The notes under the pieces were generated by a model that was not told the origin of the DNA, ran no database searches, and saw only the letters and a list, made by a program, of their open reading frames with translations. This document shows positions 35,867 through 45,061 of a stretch of 64,000 bases of DNA, piece after piece. The DNA comes from Glycomyces niveus (GTDB lineage: Bacteria > Actinomycetota > Actinomycetes > Mycobacteriales > Micromonosporaceae). A program made the translations under genes and the position numbers. Numbering within the stretch: position 1 is the first letter of the stretch; each line of letters opens with the position of its first letter. The stretch spans positions 145,419 to 209,418 of the forward strand of contig NZ_JAGFNP010000011.1 in the NCBI RefSeq assembly GCF_017592475.1. Direction: 5' to 3'.

Positions 35867-37231
35867 ATGGACGCTCCAGGTTTGTTCGACAGCACCCCGC
35901 CCGAACCGCAGGCTTCGGGGATTCTGGGCACCGGCTCGGCCTCGGGGGACGAGCCGTTGGCGGTGCGGATGCGCCCGCGCGTGCTCGACGAGCTCGTGGG
36001 GCAGGACCACCTGCTCGGCCCCGGTTCGCCGCTGCGCCAGGTGGTGGAAGGCCGTCAGCCGATGTCGGTGATCCTGTGGGGTCCGCCCGGGACGGGCAAG
36101 ACCACGATCGCCCACCTTGTGGCGCAAGGCGAGCGGCGCTTCCGGGCGATGTCGGCGCTGAACTCCGGGGTGAAGGACGTGCGCGCCGCGATCGACGAGG
36201 CCCGCCGCGTCCGCCGCACGGGCGGCCCGCAGACGATCCTGTTCATCGACGAGGTGCACCGCTTCACCAAGACGCAGCAGGACTCGCTGCTCGGCGCGGT
36301 CGAGGACCGCACGATCACGCTCCTGGCCGCGACCACCGAGAACCCCTACTTCTCAGTGGTCGCCCCGCTCGTGAGCCGCTGCGTGCTCCTCTCTCTGCGT
36401 GAGCTTGACTCGACCGACATCGGCGAGCTCGTGGACCGCGCCGTCGAGGACGAGCGGGGCCTGAACCGCACGGTCACCCTGGACAAGGAGGCCCGCGACC
36501 ACCTGGTGCGCACGGCCGCCGGCGACGCCCGCAAAGCGTTGACCGCCTTGGAAGCCGCGGCTTTGACCGTGGCGGGTGAGGGCGGCACCGAGATCACGGT
36601 CGCCGTGGTGGAGGCCGCGATCGACACGGCGGCGGTCCGCTACGACCGCGACGGGGACGGCCACTACGACGTCGCGAGCGCGTTCATCAAGAGCCTCCGC
36701 GGCTCGGATGTGGACGCCGCGATGCACTATCTCGCGCGGATGATCGTGGCGGGGGAGGACCCGCGGTTCATCGCCCGCCGCCTGGTCGTCTTCGCGTCCG
36801 AGGACGTGGGCATGGCCGATCCGACCGCGCTGCTGACCGCAACGGCCGCCGCGACCGCAGTGGAGCGGATCGGCCTGCCGGAGGCCCGGATCAACCTCGC
36901 GCAGGCGGTCGCGCACCTCGCGACCGCGCCGAAGTCGAACGCGGTCATCACCGCGATCGACGAGGCGATGCGCGATGTGCGCCAAGGGAAGATCGGCCCG
37001 GTCCCGGTGGACCTGCGCGACGCCCACTACGGCGGTGCGAGCAACCTGGGCCACGGCAAGGGGTACGTCTACCCGCACGCCGATCCGCGCGGTGTGGTCC
37101 CGCAGCGGTACGCGCCCGACGTGGTGGCCGGGCGGGACTACTACCGGCCGACGCGGCACGGCCGCGAGGCCGAGATCGGCGAGCGCCTGGAGAAGTTGCG
37201 CCGGATCGTGCGCAGGCCGGCCGATGGTTGA
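35867..37231 (+). CDS. rarA: Replication-associated recombination protein A (RarA/MgsA)
   Basis: A 454-residue AAA+ ATPase acting at stalled replication forks. Walker A GPPGTGKTT, Walker B ILFIDEVHRF, sensor ATTENPYF and the C-terminal tetramerisation domain (HYDVASAFIKSLRGSDVDAAMHYLARM). The start is ATG 35867 (MDAPGLFDS), the usual position of the N-terminal ligand-like motif; earlier in-frame starts add unrelated sequence. The last bases overlap the next gene. Confidence 0.93.
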   Translation: MDAPGLFDSTPPEPQASGILGTGSASGDEPLAVRMRPRVLDELVGQDHLLGPGSPLRQVVEGRQPMSVILWGPPGTGKTTIAHLVAQGERRFRAMSALNSGVKDVRAAIDEARRVRRTGGPQTILFIDEVHRFTKTQQDSLLGAVEDRTITLLAATTENPYFSVVAPLVSRCVLLSLRELDSTDIGELVDRAVEDERGLNRTVTLDKEARDHLVRTAAGDARKALTALEAAALTVAGEGGTEITVAVVEAAIDTAAVRYDRDGDGHYDVASAFIKSLRGSDVDAAMHYLARMIVAGEDPRFIARRLVVFASEDVGMADPTALLTATAAATAVERIGLPEARINLAQAVAHLATAPKSNAVITAIDEAMRDVRQGKIGPVPVDLRDAHYGGASNLGHGKGYVYPHADPRGVVPQRYAPDVVAGRDYYRPTRHGREAEIGERLEKLRRIVRRPADG

Positions 37232-38114
37232 ACCGCCGCGCCGCCCCGGGCGCGCGTCGGAACGCATCGCGGCGGACCTGGAGCGGTCGGGGGCGCGCAT
37301 CGAGCGGCTGCGCATGACCGTGGCGGTGATCGCGGTCCTCGCGGTGCTCCTGGTCGCGGCCGTGCTGTGGCTGGGCCGGGCGTTCTCGGTCGATCCGACG
37401 CGCCGGGCGGTGGACGAGCTCGCGGTGCCGGGCTGGGCCGCGGTGAGCGTGCACGACGAGACGTACGGCTCCCGCTGGTGCCTGGGGGAGTGCCGGGTGC
37501 GGATGCGCACGTGGACTTCTGAAGGCACAGTGGACGACACGGCGAACGAGTACTGGCAGGCGGTCCTCAACGCGGGCTGGACCCCCGCCGATCCCGAGCA
37601 GTGCGTCGGCGGCCTCGGCGAGGAGGGCTGCTACGTGCGCGACGAGCTGTACCTGGAGCTGTGGGTCGTCCCGGTCGACTGCGGCGACCGCTACGAGCTG
37701 TGCGTCGGCGCCGAGGTCACGGCCGTCATCGCGCAGCAGGCGGCCCTGCCGCGCCTCGCCGCCGAACACAGTGCCGATTTACGGCTAGCAAGCTCGCCGC
37801 GGGCGCGGCGAGTCGGCGGGCTGAATCTCCCTCGCGGACTGGACTGTGGACCGACGTGCCCCGTTGCGCCGGATGTCCGGTCCCGCAAGGTAAGGTCGAC
37901 ACCGCGTTGCTCTTGTGCGAGAGCCCCCGGTTCGTCCGCGCCGCGCCGCCCCCGTCTCGGCGGGGCCGCTGGCCGCGCGAGGGGGGTCTCAGCGCCGATT
38001 GACGGTTCGCAAGCAGCCTCGGCGAAGCCTGCGAGCCGCGAGAGCGACGGGACCACACACTTCATCGCCGGTGTCGGACACCGGGGAATCGCGACAGGGG
38101 GAGACCGTGCCTGA
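37224..38114 (+). CDS. Membrane-anchored protein of unknown function, probably over-long C-terminus
   Basis: An unrecognised protein. A basic N-terminus, one membrane helix (about 33-52) and an extracytoplasmic domain with six cysteines (SRWCLGECRVRMRTW; PEQCVGGLGEEGCYV; VDCGDRYELCVGAE) are well formed to about residue 180. Beyond that codon choice collapses (in-frame TTA at 37779, CTA, CGA, AGG) and a TAG occurs in the +1 frame at 37786. The last 110 residues therefore look like read-through of intergenic DNA that carries the next gene's promoter. The ATG overlaps the rarA stop, so translation is coupled. Confidence 0.6.
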   Translation: MVEPPRRPGRASERIAADLERSGARIERLRMTVAVIAVLAVLLVAAVLWLGRAFSVDPTRRAVDELAVPGWAAVSVHDETYGSRWCLGECRVRMRTWTSEGTVDDTANEYWQAVLNAGWTPADPEQCVGGLGEEGCYVRDELYLELWVVPVDCGDRYELCVGAEVTAVIAQQAALPRLAAEHSADLRLASSPRARRVGGLNLPRGLDCGPTCPVAPDVRSRKVRSTPRCSCARAPGSSAPRRPRLGGAAGRARGVSAPIDGSQAASAKPASRESDGTTHFIAGVGHRGIATGGDRA

Positions 38115-38613
38115 GGAGACCTTGGCGGCAGGATGGACCGGGAGTGTCTGGGAGCTGGGGGTCCTGCTCGCGGGGCTCGGCTTCTTCCTCCTGTGCGTGA
38201 TGCTCGCCTTCCGCCTCATCAACAAGGCCACCGCGACCCTCAACCGCGTCAACAAGACGCTCGACAAGGTCGACCACGAGATCGGCCCGATCCTGCGGAA
38301 CGTCAACACCACGCTCGACAACGTCAACGGCAACCTCACGCAGGTCGAGGGCGAGCTGGAGAAGGTCGGCGCGATCACCGGGAACGCCGCGCACATCTCC
38401 TCCAACGTCGCCAACATCACCAGCCTGGTCGTCTCGGCCGTCGGCTCGCCGCTGATCAAGGCCGCCGCGTTCGGGTTCGGCCTGCGCACCGCCGTGAAGA
38501 AGCGCAACCAGGAGGTCGACGAGCAGCAGGTGCGCCGCATGGTCGAGGCCTCCCGCCAGTCCAAGCGCGAGGCCAAGCGGGCCGCGAAGTCCCGCCGGAA
38601 GTCCGCCGAATAG
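38107..38613 (+). CDS. DUF948 membrane protein
   Basis: A 168-residue protein: one N-terminal membrane helix (ELGVLLAGLGFFLLCVMLAF), a coiled-coil-like stretch of regularly spaced Asn/Val (NKTLDKVDHEIGPILRNVNT) and a strongly basic C-terminus. This matches the DUF948 family, common upstream of alaS in actinobacteria; function unknown. The GTG has GGGGGAG three bases upstream. TAAGGT at 37891-37896 is a possible -10. Confidence 0.85.
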   Translation: MPEETLAAGWTGSVWELGVLLAGLGFFLLCVMLAFRLINKATATLNRVNKTLDKVDHEIGPILRNVNTTLDNVNGNLTQVEGELEKVGAITGNAAHISSNVANITSLVVSAVGSPLIKAAAFGFGLRTAVKKRNQEVDEQQVRRMVEASRQSKREAKRAAKSRRKSAE

Positions 38614-38646
38614 CCGCCGCGCGAATAATCAGGTTGAGGAGTCACC

Positions 38647-38934
38647 GTGTTGAAACGGATGATCTGGGTAGGCATCGGCATCGCGGTCGGCGTGATCGTG
38701 GTCCGCAAGGTCACGAAGGCGGCGGAGTCGGTCACTCCCGGCGGGGTCGCCGAGCGGGTGAGCGGCGCCGGTGCTGAAATGAAGGAATCGTTCAAAGCGT
38801 TCTGGGCGGACGTGTCGGAGGCGAAGCAGGCCAAAGAGGCCGAGCTCTTCGACGCGATCGAGCGCGGCGAGGACATCCAGCCGCTGCTCAACGACGACGA
38901 GAACGACCCGGCCGCGCCCGGCCGCCTGTACTAG
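38647..38934 (+). CDS. Small membrane protein upstream of alaS
   Basis: A 95-residue protein (GTG start, GAGGAG upstream) with one N-terminal membrane helix (MIWVGIGIAVGVIVVRKV) and an acidic C-terminal tail. It belongs to the short conserved proteins regularly found between the DUF948 gene and alaS; its function is unknown. It is 33 bases after the DUF948 gene and 20 before alaS, so all are likely in one operon. Confidence 0.78.
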   Translation: MLKRMIWVGIGIAVGVIVVRKVTKAAESVTPGGVAERVSGAGAEMKESFKAFWADVSEAKQAKEAELFDAIERGEDIQPLLNDDENDPAAPGRLY

Positions 38935-38954
38935 ACCCTTGAAGGAGGTGCCCC

Positions 38955-41636
38955 ATGGAGACCGCTGAAATCCAACGCCGGTTTCTGAAGTTCTTCGAGT
39001 CCAACGGCCACACGGTGGTCCCCAGCGCACCGCTGCCCGCCTTCGAGGACCCGAACCTGCTGTTCGTGCCCGCGGGCATGGTCCCGTTCGTGCCCTACTT
39101 CCTGGGCCAGGCGACCCCCGAATGGAACCGCGCCACGTCGGTGCAGAAGTGCATCCGCACGCCCGACATCGACGAGGTCGGCAAGACCTCCCGCCACGGC
39201 ACGTTCTTCCAGATGAACGGCAACTTCTCCTTCGGGGACTACTTCAAGGAGCAGGCGATCCGCTTCGCCTGGGACCTCACCACCGGCTCGCTCGAGTCAG
39301 GCGGCCTCGGCCTCGACGGCGACCGCATCTGGGCCACGGTCTACCTCGACGACGACGAGGCGATCGACATCTGGCACAAGCAGATCGGGCTCCCGCTCGA
39401 CCGTATCGTGCGCCGCGGCCAGGCCGACAACATGTGGTCGATGGGCATCCCCGGCCCCTGCGGCCCCTGCTCCGAGCTGTACTACGACCGCGGCCCCGAC
39501 TACGGGCCCGAGGGCGGCCCGGAGGTCGACGAGGACCGGTACCTCGAGTTCTGGAACCTCGTGTTCATGCAGAACCTTCGCGGCGGCGGCCCCGCCAAGG
39601 AGGGCTACGAGGTCACCGGCGACCTGCCGAAGAAGAACATCGACACCGGCATGGGCATGGAGCGCATGGCCGCGCTCCTCCAGGGCGTCGACAACATGTA
39701 CGAGACCGACCAGGTCCGGCCGATCATCGACAAGGCCTCGGAGCTGACGGGCAAGCGCTACGGCGTCTCGACCTCACACACCGCCTCCGAGTCCCACCCG
39801 GACGACATCCGCTTCCGCGTCATCGGCGACCACGTGCGCTCCTCGCTGATGCTCATCGGCGACGGCGTCGTGCCCTCCAACGAGGGCCGCGGCTACGTGC
39901 TGCGCCGCCTCATGCGCCGCGCGATCCGCGCCGTGCGCCTCCTCGGCTACGACAAGCCCGCCATGCCCGAGCTGCTGCCGGTCGCCATGGAGCGCATGTC
40001 CGCCGCGTACCCGGAGCTCCGCACCGACTTCGAGCGGATCTCCTCCTACGCGTACGGCGAGGAAGAGGCGTTCCTCAAGACCCTCAAGCACGGCACCACG
40101 ATCCTCGACACCGCCGTCACCGAGACCAAGTCCGAAGGCGGCAAGACCCTCTCCGGCTCCAAGGCGTTCGAGCTGCACGACACGTACGGCTTCCCGATCG
40201 ACCTGACCCTGGAGATGGCCGAGGAGCAGGGCCTCTCGGTCGACCAGGAGGGCTTCCGCCAGCTCATGACCGAGCAGCGCCAGCGCGCGAAGGCGGACGC
40301 GGCGGCCCGCAAGACCGGCCACGCGGACCTGTCCGCGTACTGGCAGCTCCTCCAGGAGCAGGGCCCCACCGACTGGAAGGCCTACGAGACCCTCGACACC
40401 GAGTCGCGCGTGATCGGCGTCCTCAAGGACGGCCAGCCGATCCCGCTCGCGAAGGCCGGGGACATCGTGGAGGTCGTCCTCGACCGGACCCCGTTCTACG
40501 CCGAGTCCGGCGGCCAGCACGCCGACGCCGGCAAGCTCGTCGGCCCGAGCCTGTTCGCCGAGGTGCTCGACGTGCAGCGCCCGGTCAAGAAGCTCGTGGT
40601 CCACAAGGTCCGCGTCCTCGAAGGCGAGCTCGTGCTCGACGACAAGGTCGAGGCCTCGGTCGACCCCGAGTGGCGCCTCGGCGCCCGCCAGGCGCACTCG
40701 GGCACGCACGTGGTCCACGCGGCCCTGCGCGAGGTGCTCGGCCCGACCGCGCTCCAGTCCGGCTCGTTCAACCGCCCCGGCTACCTGCGGCTCGACTTCT
40801 CGTGGCGCGCGAAGCTCTCGGACGAGACCAAGAGCGAGATCGAAGAGGTCTCCAACCGCGCGGTCCGCGACGACCTGCCGGTCGCCGTCCAGTACATGAC
40901 GCTCCCGGAGGCCAAGGACTTCGGTGCGGTCGCCCTGTTCGGCGAGACCTACGACGAGACCGTGCGCGTCGTCGAGATCGGCGGCCCCTGGTCGCGCGAG
41001 CTCTGCGGCGGCACGCACGTGTCCCGCTCGGCCCAGATCGGCCCGCTCGTCCTCACCGGCGAGTCCTCGGTCGGCTCCGGCCAGCGCCGCGTCGAGGCCG
41101 CCACCGGCATGGAGGCCTACAAGTACCTGGCCCGCGAACGCGACCTCGTCACGCAGATCGCCGAGGAGATCGGCGCCCAGCGCGGCGACGTGCTCGAGCG
41201 GGTGCGCGCGATCCTCCAGCGCACCAAGGACGCCGAGCGCGAGCTCGCGAACCTGCAGGCGAAGGCCGTCTCCGGCCGCGCCGCCGAGTTCGCGGCCGCC
41301 GCGAAGCAGGTCGGGGCCGTCAAGGTCGCGGCCGTGCAGGCGCCCGAGGGCACCAAGGGCGGCGACGTCCGCAACCTCGCGATGCAGATCCGCGGGCACC
41401 TGCCCGAGGACCAGCCCGGCGTCGCCGCGGTCGTCGCGACCGCCGGCGGCAAGGCCAGCATCGTCGTCGCGGCCAACAAGGCCGCGCAGGCGCAGCATGT
41501 CTCCGCGCAGGCGCTCGTGAAGGCCGCGCTGTCCGGCAAGGGCGGCGGCAACGACGAGGTCGCCCAGGGCGGCGGCGTCCCGGCCGATCAGGCCGCGCAG
41601 CTGCTCGCCGCCGTCACCGGCGCGATCACCGCCTAG
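38955..41636 (+). CDS. alaS: Alanyl-tRNA synthetase
   Basis: An 893-residue class II synthetase with its full architecture: catalytic core (RFLKFFESNGHTVVPSAPL; FFQMNGNFSFGDYFK), editing domain with zinc-binding HSGTHVVHAAL and ELCGGTHVSRS, and the C-terminal oligomerisation/DHHA1 domain. Charges tRNA-Ala and hydrolyses mischarged Ser/Gly. The ATG has a near-perfect GAAGGAGG about six bases upstream. First large gene of the alaS-ruvX-mltG-aroE operon; the next gene begins immediately after its stop. Confidence 0.97.
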   Translation: METAEIQRRFLKFFESNGHTVVPSAPLPAFEDPNLLFVPAGMVPFVPYFLGQATPEWNRATSVQKCIRTPDIDEVGKTSRHGTFFQMNGNFSFGDYFKEQAIRFAWDLTTGSLESGGLGLDGDRIWATVYLDDDEAIDIWHKQIGLPLDRIVRRGQADNMWSMGIPGPCGPCSELYYDRGPDYGPEGGPEVDEDRYLEFWNLVFMQNLRGGGPAKEGYEVTGDLPKKNIDTGMGMERMAALLQGVDNMYETDQVRPIIDKASELTGKRYGVSTSHTASESHPDDIRFRVIGDHVRSSLMLIGDGVVPSNEGRGYVLRRLMRRAIRAVRLLGYDKPAMPELLPVAMERMSAAYPELRTDFERISSYAYGEEEAFLKTLKHGTTILDTAVTETKSEGGKTLSGSKAFELHDTYGFPIDLTLEMAEEQGLSVDQEGFRQLMTEQRQRAKADAAARKTGHADLSAYWQLLQEQGPTDWKAYETLDTESRVIGVLKDGQPIPLAKAGDIVEVVLDRTPFYAESGGQHADAGKLVGPSLFAEVLDVQRPVKKLVVHKVRVLEGELVLDDKVEASVDPEWRLGARQAHSGTHVVHAALREVLGPTALQSGSFNRPGYLRLDFSWRAKLSDETKSEIEEVSNRAVRDDLPVAVQYMTLPEAKDFGAVALFGETYDETVRVVEIGGPWSRELCGGTHVSRSAQIGPLVLTGESSVGSGQRRVEAATGMEAYKYLARERDLVTQIAEEIGAQRGDVLERVRAILQRTKDAERELANLQAKAVSGRAAEFAAAAKQVGAVKVAAVQAPEGTKGGDVRNLAMQIRGHLPEDQPGVAAVVATAGGKASIVVAANKAAQAQHVSAQALVKAALSGKGGGNDEVAQGGGVPADQAAQLLAAVTGAITA

Positions 41637-42128
41637 ATGGACGCAGCGTCCGGCCCCGAGCCCGCACGCTCTTCAAAGGGAGAGTGGGTGCGGGGCCGGC
41701 GTCTAGGCGTAGATCTGGGCAAGGCGCGCGTCGGGATCGCCGTGTGCGACCCGGACGGACTCCTCGCCACTCCAGTCGCGACAGTTCGTCGTGACCTCAA
41801 AACCGCTGGTGAGGACATTCCGAGCGATATCCGGGAAATCGCCGAAACGGCCCGCGAGTACGAGGTTGTCGAAATCGTCGTCGGCCTACCCGTTACTCTT
41901 TCGGGTGAGGAGGGGCCGGCCGCCGCCCACACCCGAGCCTGGGTGCAGCGGTTCGCCGAGCACGTCTCACCCGTACCGGTGACCCTGACCGATGAGCGCA
42001 TGACCACCGCCGTCGCGACACGCAAGATGAACGAAGGCGGCGTGCGCGGCAGGCGGAAGCGCTCCATCGTCGACCAGGCGGCCGCGGTGGAGATCCTCCA
42101 GCAATGGTTGGACCAGCGGCGGAGGTAG
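41637..42128 (+). CDS. ruvX: Holliday junction resolvase-like protein (YqgF/RuvX)
   Basis: A 163-residue RNase H-fold nuclease. It has GVDLGKARVGIAV (first catalytic Asp), VVGLPVTLSGEEGPAA and DERMTTAVA, with the last acidic residue in VDQAAAVEIL. Members process pre-16S rRNA ends. ATG 41637 abuts the alaS stop; GTG 41688 would give a shorter N-terminus beginning at the fold. Conserved operon position. Confidence 0.92.
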   Translation: MDAASGPEPARSSKGEWVRGRRLGVDLGKARVGIAVCDPDGLLATPVATVRRDLKTAGEDIPSDIREIAETAREYEVVEIVVGLPVTLSGEEGPAAAHTRAWVQRFAEHVSPVPVTLTDERMTTAVATRKMNEGGVRGRRKRSIVDQAAAVEILQQWLDQRRR

Positions 42129-42136
42129 AGAACAGG

Positions 42137-43315
42137 ATGCTCGGCGATTTCCGGACCGAGGACGAGCGGACGGATGCTCCCAGGAGCCACCGCCGCAAGG
42201 ACTCCGGCAAGTCCCTGATCGCGATGACCCTGGTCGTGGCCCTGTTCGCCATCATCGGCGTGGGCGGTTGGTGGGCGTACAACAACGTCATCAAGGACTA
42301 CTTCATCGCCGACGACTTCTCCGGTGACGGCAACGGCACCGAGGTCACCGTGACCGTCGAGGAGGGCTGGTTCGTCTCCGACATCGCCAACCACCTCGAA
42401 GAGGTAGGCGTCGTCGCCTCCGCGAAGGCGTTCGTGAACGCCTCCGAGGACAACGACAACGCCGGCACCTCCATCCAGCCGGGCACCTACCTCATGGAGG
42501 AGGAGATGTCCGCCGCCTCCGCCCTCGACCACTTGACGAAACCCGAGAACCGGATCGTCAACGGCTTCACCGTCGTGGAGGGCAAGACCTCCTTCGAGAT
42601 CTACGCCGAGCTCTCTGAGAAGTACGGCATCCCCGTCGAGGAGTTCGAAGAGGTCGCGAAGGACCCGGTGGCGCTCGGCGTCCCCGAGTACTGGTTCGAG
42701 AACTTCAAGACCGATCAGATCGTCTCCATCGAGGGCTTCCTGTTCCCCTCGACCTACGAGTTCGACGAGGGCGCGACCGCCACTGACATGCTCAAGGCCA
42801 TGGTCGCCAAGTTCAACGCCGTCGTCGATGAGATCGACTTCAAGGAGAGCGCCGAAGCGCTCGACCTGGAACCGTGGATGGCCCTCCAGGTCGCCTCCAT
42901 CATCCAGTCCGAATCCGGCACGCCCGAGGACGACGCGAAGATCGCCCAGGTCATGTACAACCGCCTCTACGCCGACGGCGCCGTCGACGAACTCGGCTGC
43001 AACTGCCTCGGCAGCGAGGCCATCTGGAACTACGGCCGCGAGTTCGACGGCCTCGAGCCGATCCCGTCCGCGGACATGACCGGGGACGAGATGTGGGACG
43101 AGAACAACCGCTGGGCCGCCAGCGTCCAGGAGGGCTACTTCCCGACCCCGATCGCCAGCCCCAGCCAGGCCGCGCTCGAAGGCGCCGTCAACCCCGAGGA
43201 CGGCACCTGGCTGTACTTCGTGACCGCCTACAAGGACGGCCGCGCGATCTTCTCCAACACCTACACCGAGCACCAGGACGCGACCGAGATCGCCCGCGAA
43301 AACGGGATGGCCTGA
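42137..43315 (+). CDS. mltG: Endolytic murein transglycosylase MltG
   Basis: A 392-residue single-pass membrane protein (helix at about 29-50). LysM-like region VEEGWFVSDIANHLEEVGVV is followed by the YceG catalytic domain with the glutamate in ASIIQSESGTPED. It cuts nascent glycan strands to set their length. The usual substrate-loop sequence after YNRL is atypical here (ELGCNCLGSEAIWNYG). GGAGG lies 11 bases before the ATG. Overlaps aroE by one base. Confidence 0.9.
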   Translation: MLGDFRTEDERTDAPRSHRRKDSGKSLIAMTLVVALFAIIGVGGWWAYNNVIKDYFIADDFSGDGNGTEVTVTVEEGWFVSDIANHLEEVGVVASAKAFVNASEDNDNAGTSIQPGTYLMEEEMSAASALDHLTKPENRIVNGFTVVEGKTSFEIYAELSEKYGIPVEEFEEVAKDPVALGVPEYWFENFKTDQIVSIEGFLFPSTYEFDEGATATDMLKAMVAKFNAVVDEIDFKESAEALDLEPWMALQVASIIQSESGTPEDDAKIAQVMYNRLYADGAVDELGCNCLGSEAIWNYGREFDGLEPIPSADMTGDEMWDENNRWAASVQEGYFPTPIASPSQAALEGAVNPEDGTWLYFVTAYKDGRAIFSNTYTEHQDATEIARENGMA

Positions 43316-44133
43316 TGCGCGCGGCCGTCCTCGGCAAGCCCATCGAGCACTCGCTGTCCCCGGTCATCCACAACGCCGGGTACGTCGCGGCCGGGCTGCA
43401 CGACTGGACCTACACTCGGCACGAATGCGACGAGCCCGCGCTCGCCCGCTTCGTCGACTCGCTCGACGAGACCTGGGCCGGTCTCTCGCTCACCATGCCG
43501 CTCAAGGAGATCGCGCTCACCGTCGCCGACGATGCCACGCCGGTCGCCGAGGCGATCGGCGCGGCCAACACGCTCGTGCTGCGCGGCGGGCGCCGCCTCG
43601 CCGACAACACGGACGCGCCCGGGATCGTGGACGCGCTGGCCGAGGTCGGGCTGACCGCGGCCGAAGAGGTCGCGATCCTCGGGGCCGGCGGTTCCGCGCG
43701 CGCCGCGCTGGCGGCCGCGCAGTCCTTGGGCGCCACCGCCGTCCAGGTCTACGCCCGCCGGCGGGAGGCGATCGCCGAGCTCGAACCGGTCGCCTCGGCG
43801 CTCGGGCTGCGGCTCGAGGCCCGCGGCTGGGAACAGGCGGCCGAGGTCGGCGGTGCCGACCTGGTCATCGCGACCGTGCCGAAGGGCGTCACGGACGGCA
43901 TCCGTCCCATCTGGAAGCCCGGCGCGGTCCTGTTCGACATCCTCTACGACCCGTGGCCGACGGCGCTCGCCGCCGACGCCGAGAAGCAGGGCGTGCAGGT
44001 CCTCGACGGGCTCGCATTGCTACTCGCGCAAGCGGTGCGGCAGTGGACCCAGTTCACCGGTGTGGACGAGGCGCCGGTCACGGCGATGCGCGAGGCGCTG
44101 TACGGAGCGGTACCGTCGAGAAAGCACGCATGA
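43315..44133 (+). CDS. aroE: Shikimate dehydrogenase
   Basis: A 272-residue NADP enzyme reducing 3-dehydroshikimate in aromatic amino-acid synthesis. Substrate site GKPIEHSLSPVIHN, catalytic lysine in SLTMPLKEIAL, ANTLV and DNTD, then the nucleotide loop ILGAGGSARAAL. ATG 43315 shares one base with the mltG stop. Last gene of the alaS operon. Confidence 0.95.
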   Translation: MRAAVLGKPIEHSLSPVIHNAGYVAAGLHDWTYTRHECDEPALARFVDSLDETWAGLSLTMPLKEIALTVADDATPVAEAIGAANTLVLRGGRRLADNTDAPGIVDALAEVGLTAAEEVAILGAGGSARAALAAAQSLGATAVQVYARRREAIAELEPVASALGLRLEARGWEQAAEVGGADLVIATVPKGVTDGIRPIWKPGAVLFDILYDPWPTALAADAEKQGVQVLDGLALLLAQAVRQWTQFTGVDEAPVTAMREALYGAVPSRKHA

Positions 44134-44164
44134 CCCGCATCCCCCGGAGCTGAATCGAGGCGGC

Positions 44165-44554
44165 ATGGAGCACACCTTCATCTACGACGGCGACTGCGCG
44201 TTCTGCTCCCAGTCCGCCCGGTTCCTGGAGCGGCGCGTCCGCACCGCCGCGAAGGTCACCCCGTGGCAGTGGGCCGACCTCGAATCGCTCGGGGTCACCC
44301 AGGAAGAGGCCGAGGCGGCCGTCATCTGGGTCGAGCCGGGCCTCAAGCAGGCCGGACCGGACGCGATCGCGGTGCTGCTGCGCCGCGCCCAGTGGTACTG
44401 GAAGCCGGCCGGCTGGGCGCTCTCGCTCAAGCCCGTCTCGTGGCTCACGTGGCCGCTCTACCGGCTCATCTCCCGCAACCGCCACAAGCTGCCCGGCGGC
44501 ACCGCCGCATGCTCGCTGCCGCAGGCCGAGCGGGACCGCCTCGCCGGAGCCTGA
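44165..44554 (+). CDS. DCC-family thiol-disulfide oxidoreductase (DUF393)
   Basis: A 129-residue protein beginning FIYDGDCAFCSQSARFLERR: the YDGDCxxC signature with C11 and C14 forms the CxxC redox pair. DCC-family proteins are thioredoxin-like and are often fused to or next to HTTM membrane proteins, exactly the neighbours here. No signal peptide, so the domain should be cytoplasmic. 31 bases after aroE; probably the head of the unusual cassette downstream. Confidence 0.85.
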   Translation: MEHTFIYDGDCAFCSQSARFLERRVRTAAKVTPWQWADLESLGVTQEEAEAAVIWVEPGLKQAGPDAIAVLLRRAQWYWKPAGWALSLKPVSWLTWPLYRLISRNRHKLPGGTAACSLPQAERDRLAGA

Positions 44555-44584
44555 TGCCTTGGCGGGGACCGATACTCGGTATGG

Positions 44585-44596
44585 CATACTCGCCCG
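44585..44596 (+). promoter_or_regulatory. Leaderless -10 of cassette copy 1
   Basis: CATACT (44585-44590) lies six bases before the GTG start. The identical hexamer and spacing recur at copy 2. Confidence 0.55.
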
Positions 44597-45061
44597 GTGC
44601 CGAAAGACGTCGCCGAGCCACCGCTGACGCGCCGAGGGAAGCTCGCGCGGATCGCGGCGACCCTCGCGATGGTCCTCGCCCTCATGGCGACCTCGCTGTG
44701 GGGCGCCGACGACTTCTTCCCGTTCGCGCCGTTCAAGATGTACTCGCATGCGCACGACCCCGACGGCTGGGCGAACAGCACGAGCCTGATCCTCACCGAC
44801 GCGACCGGCCGCAGCTTCCCGATCGGCGACAACGACACCGGGTTCCGCCGCGCCGAACTCGAGGGCCAGCTGAGCCGCTTCCGCGAGGACCCGACGCTCC
44901 TGGCGCTCGTCGCCGAGGCCTATGAGGACGCCCACCCGGACAGTCCCGAGATCGTCGCGGCCGAAGTGCGGATCGTCAGCTACGAGCTGCGCGACGGCGA
45001 GCGCACCGGCGCCGAGACCGTCGAGATCGCCGCCGCCTGGACCGAAGGGGACGCGCCGTGA
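44597..45061 (+). CDS. Small anchored protein with DDFFPFAPFKMYS motif, copy 1
   Basis: A 154-residue protein: basic N-terminus, one membrane helix (about 17-34), then immediately DDFFPFAPFKMYS (38-50) and an outward-facing domain of about 100 residues ending in strands (AAEVRIVSYELRDGERTG). I recognise no named family. It overlaps the HTTM-like gene by four bases (GTGA), so the two products are made together and probably form a complex. A second copy of both genes follows at 46019. Confidence 0.75.
   Translation: MPKDVAEPPLTRRGKLARIAATLAMVLALMATSLWGADDFFPFAPFKMYSHAHDPDGWANSTSLILTDATGRSFPIGDNDTGFRRAELEGQLSRFREDPTLLALVAEAYEDAHPDSPEIVAAEVRIVSYELRDGERTGAETVEIAAAWTEGDAP

Noticed and set aside
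39122..41794. An 890-codon forward frame inside alaS
   Set aside because: Arg/Pro/Gly-rich shadow in the alternative frame of alaS, which itself is intact.
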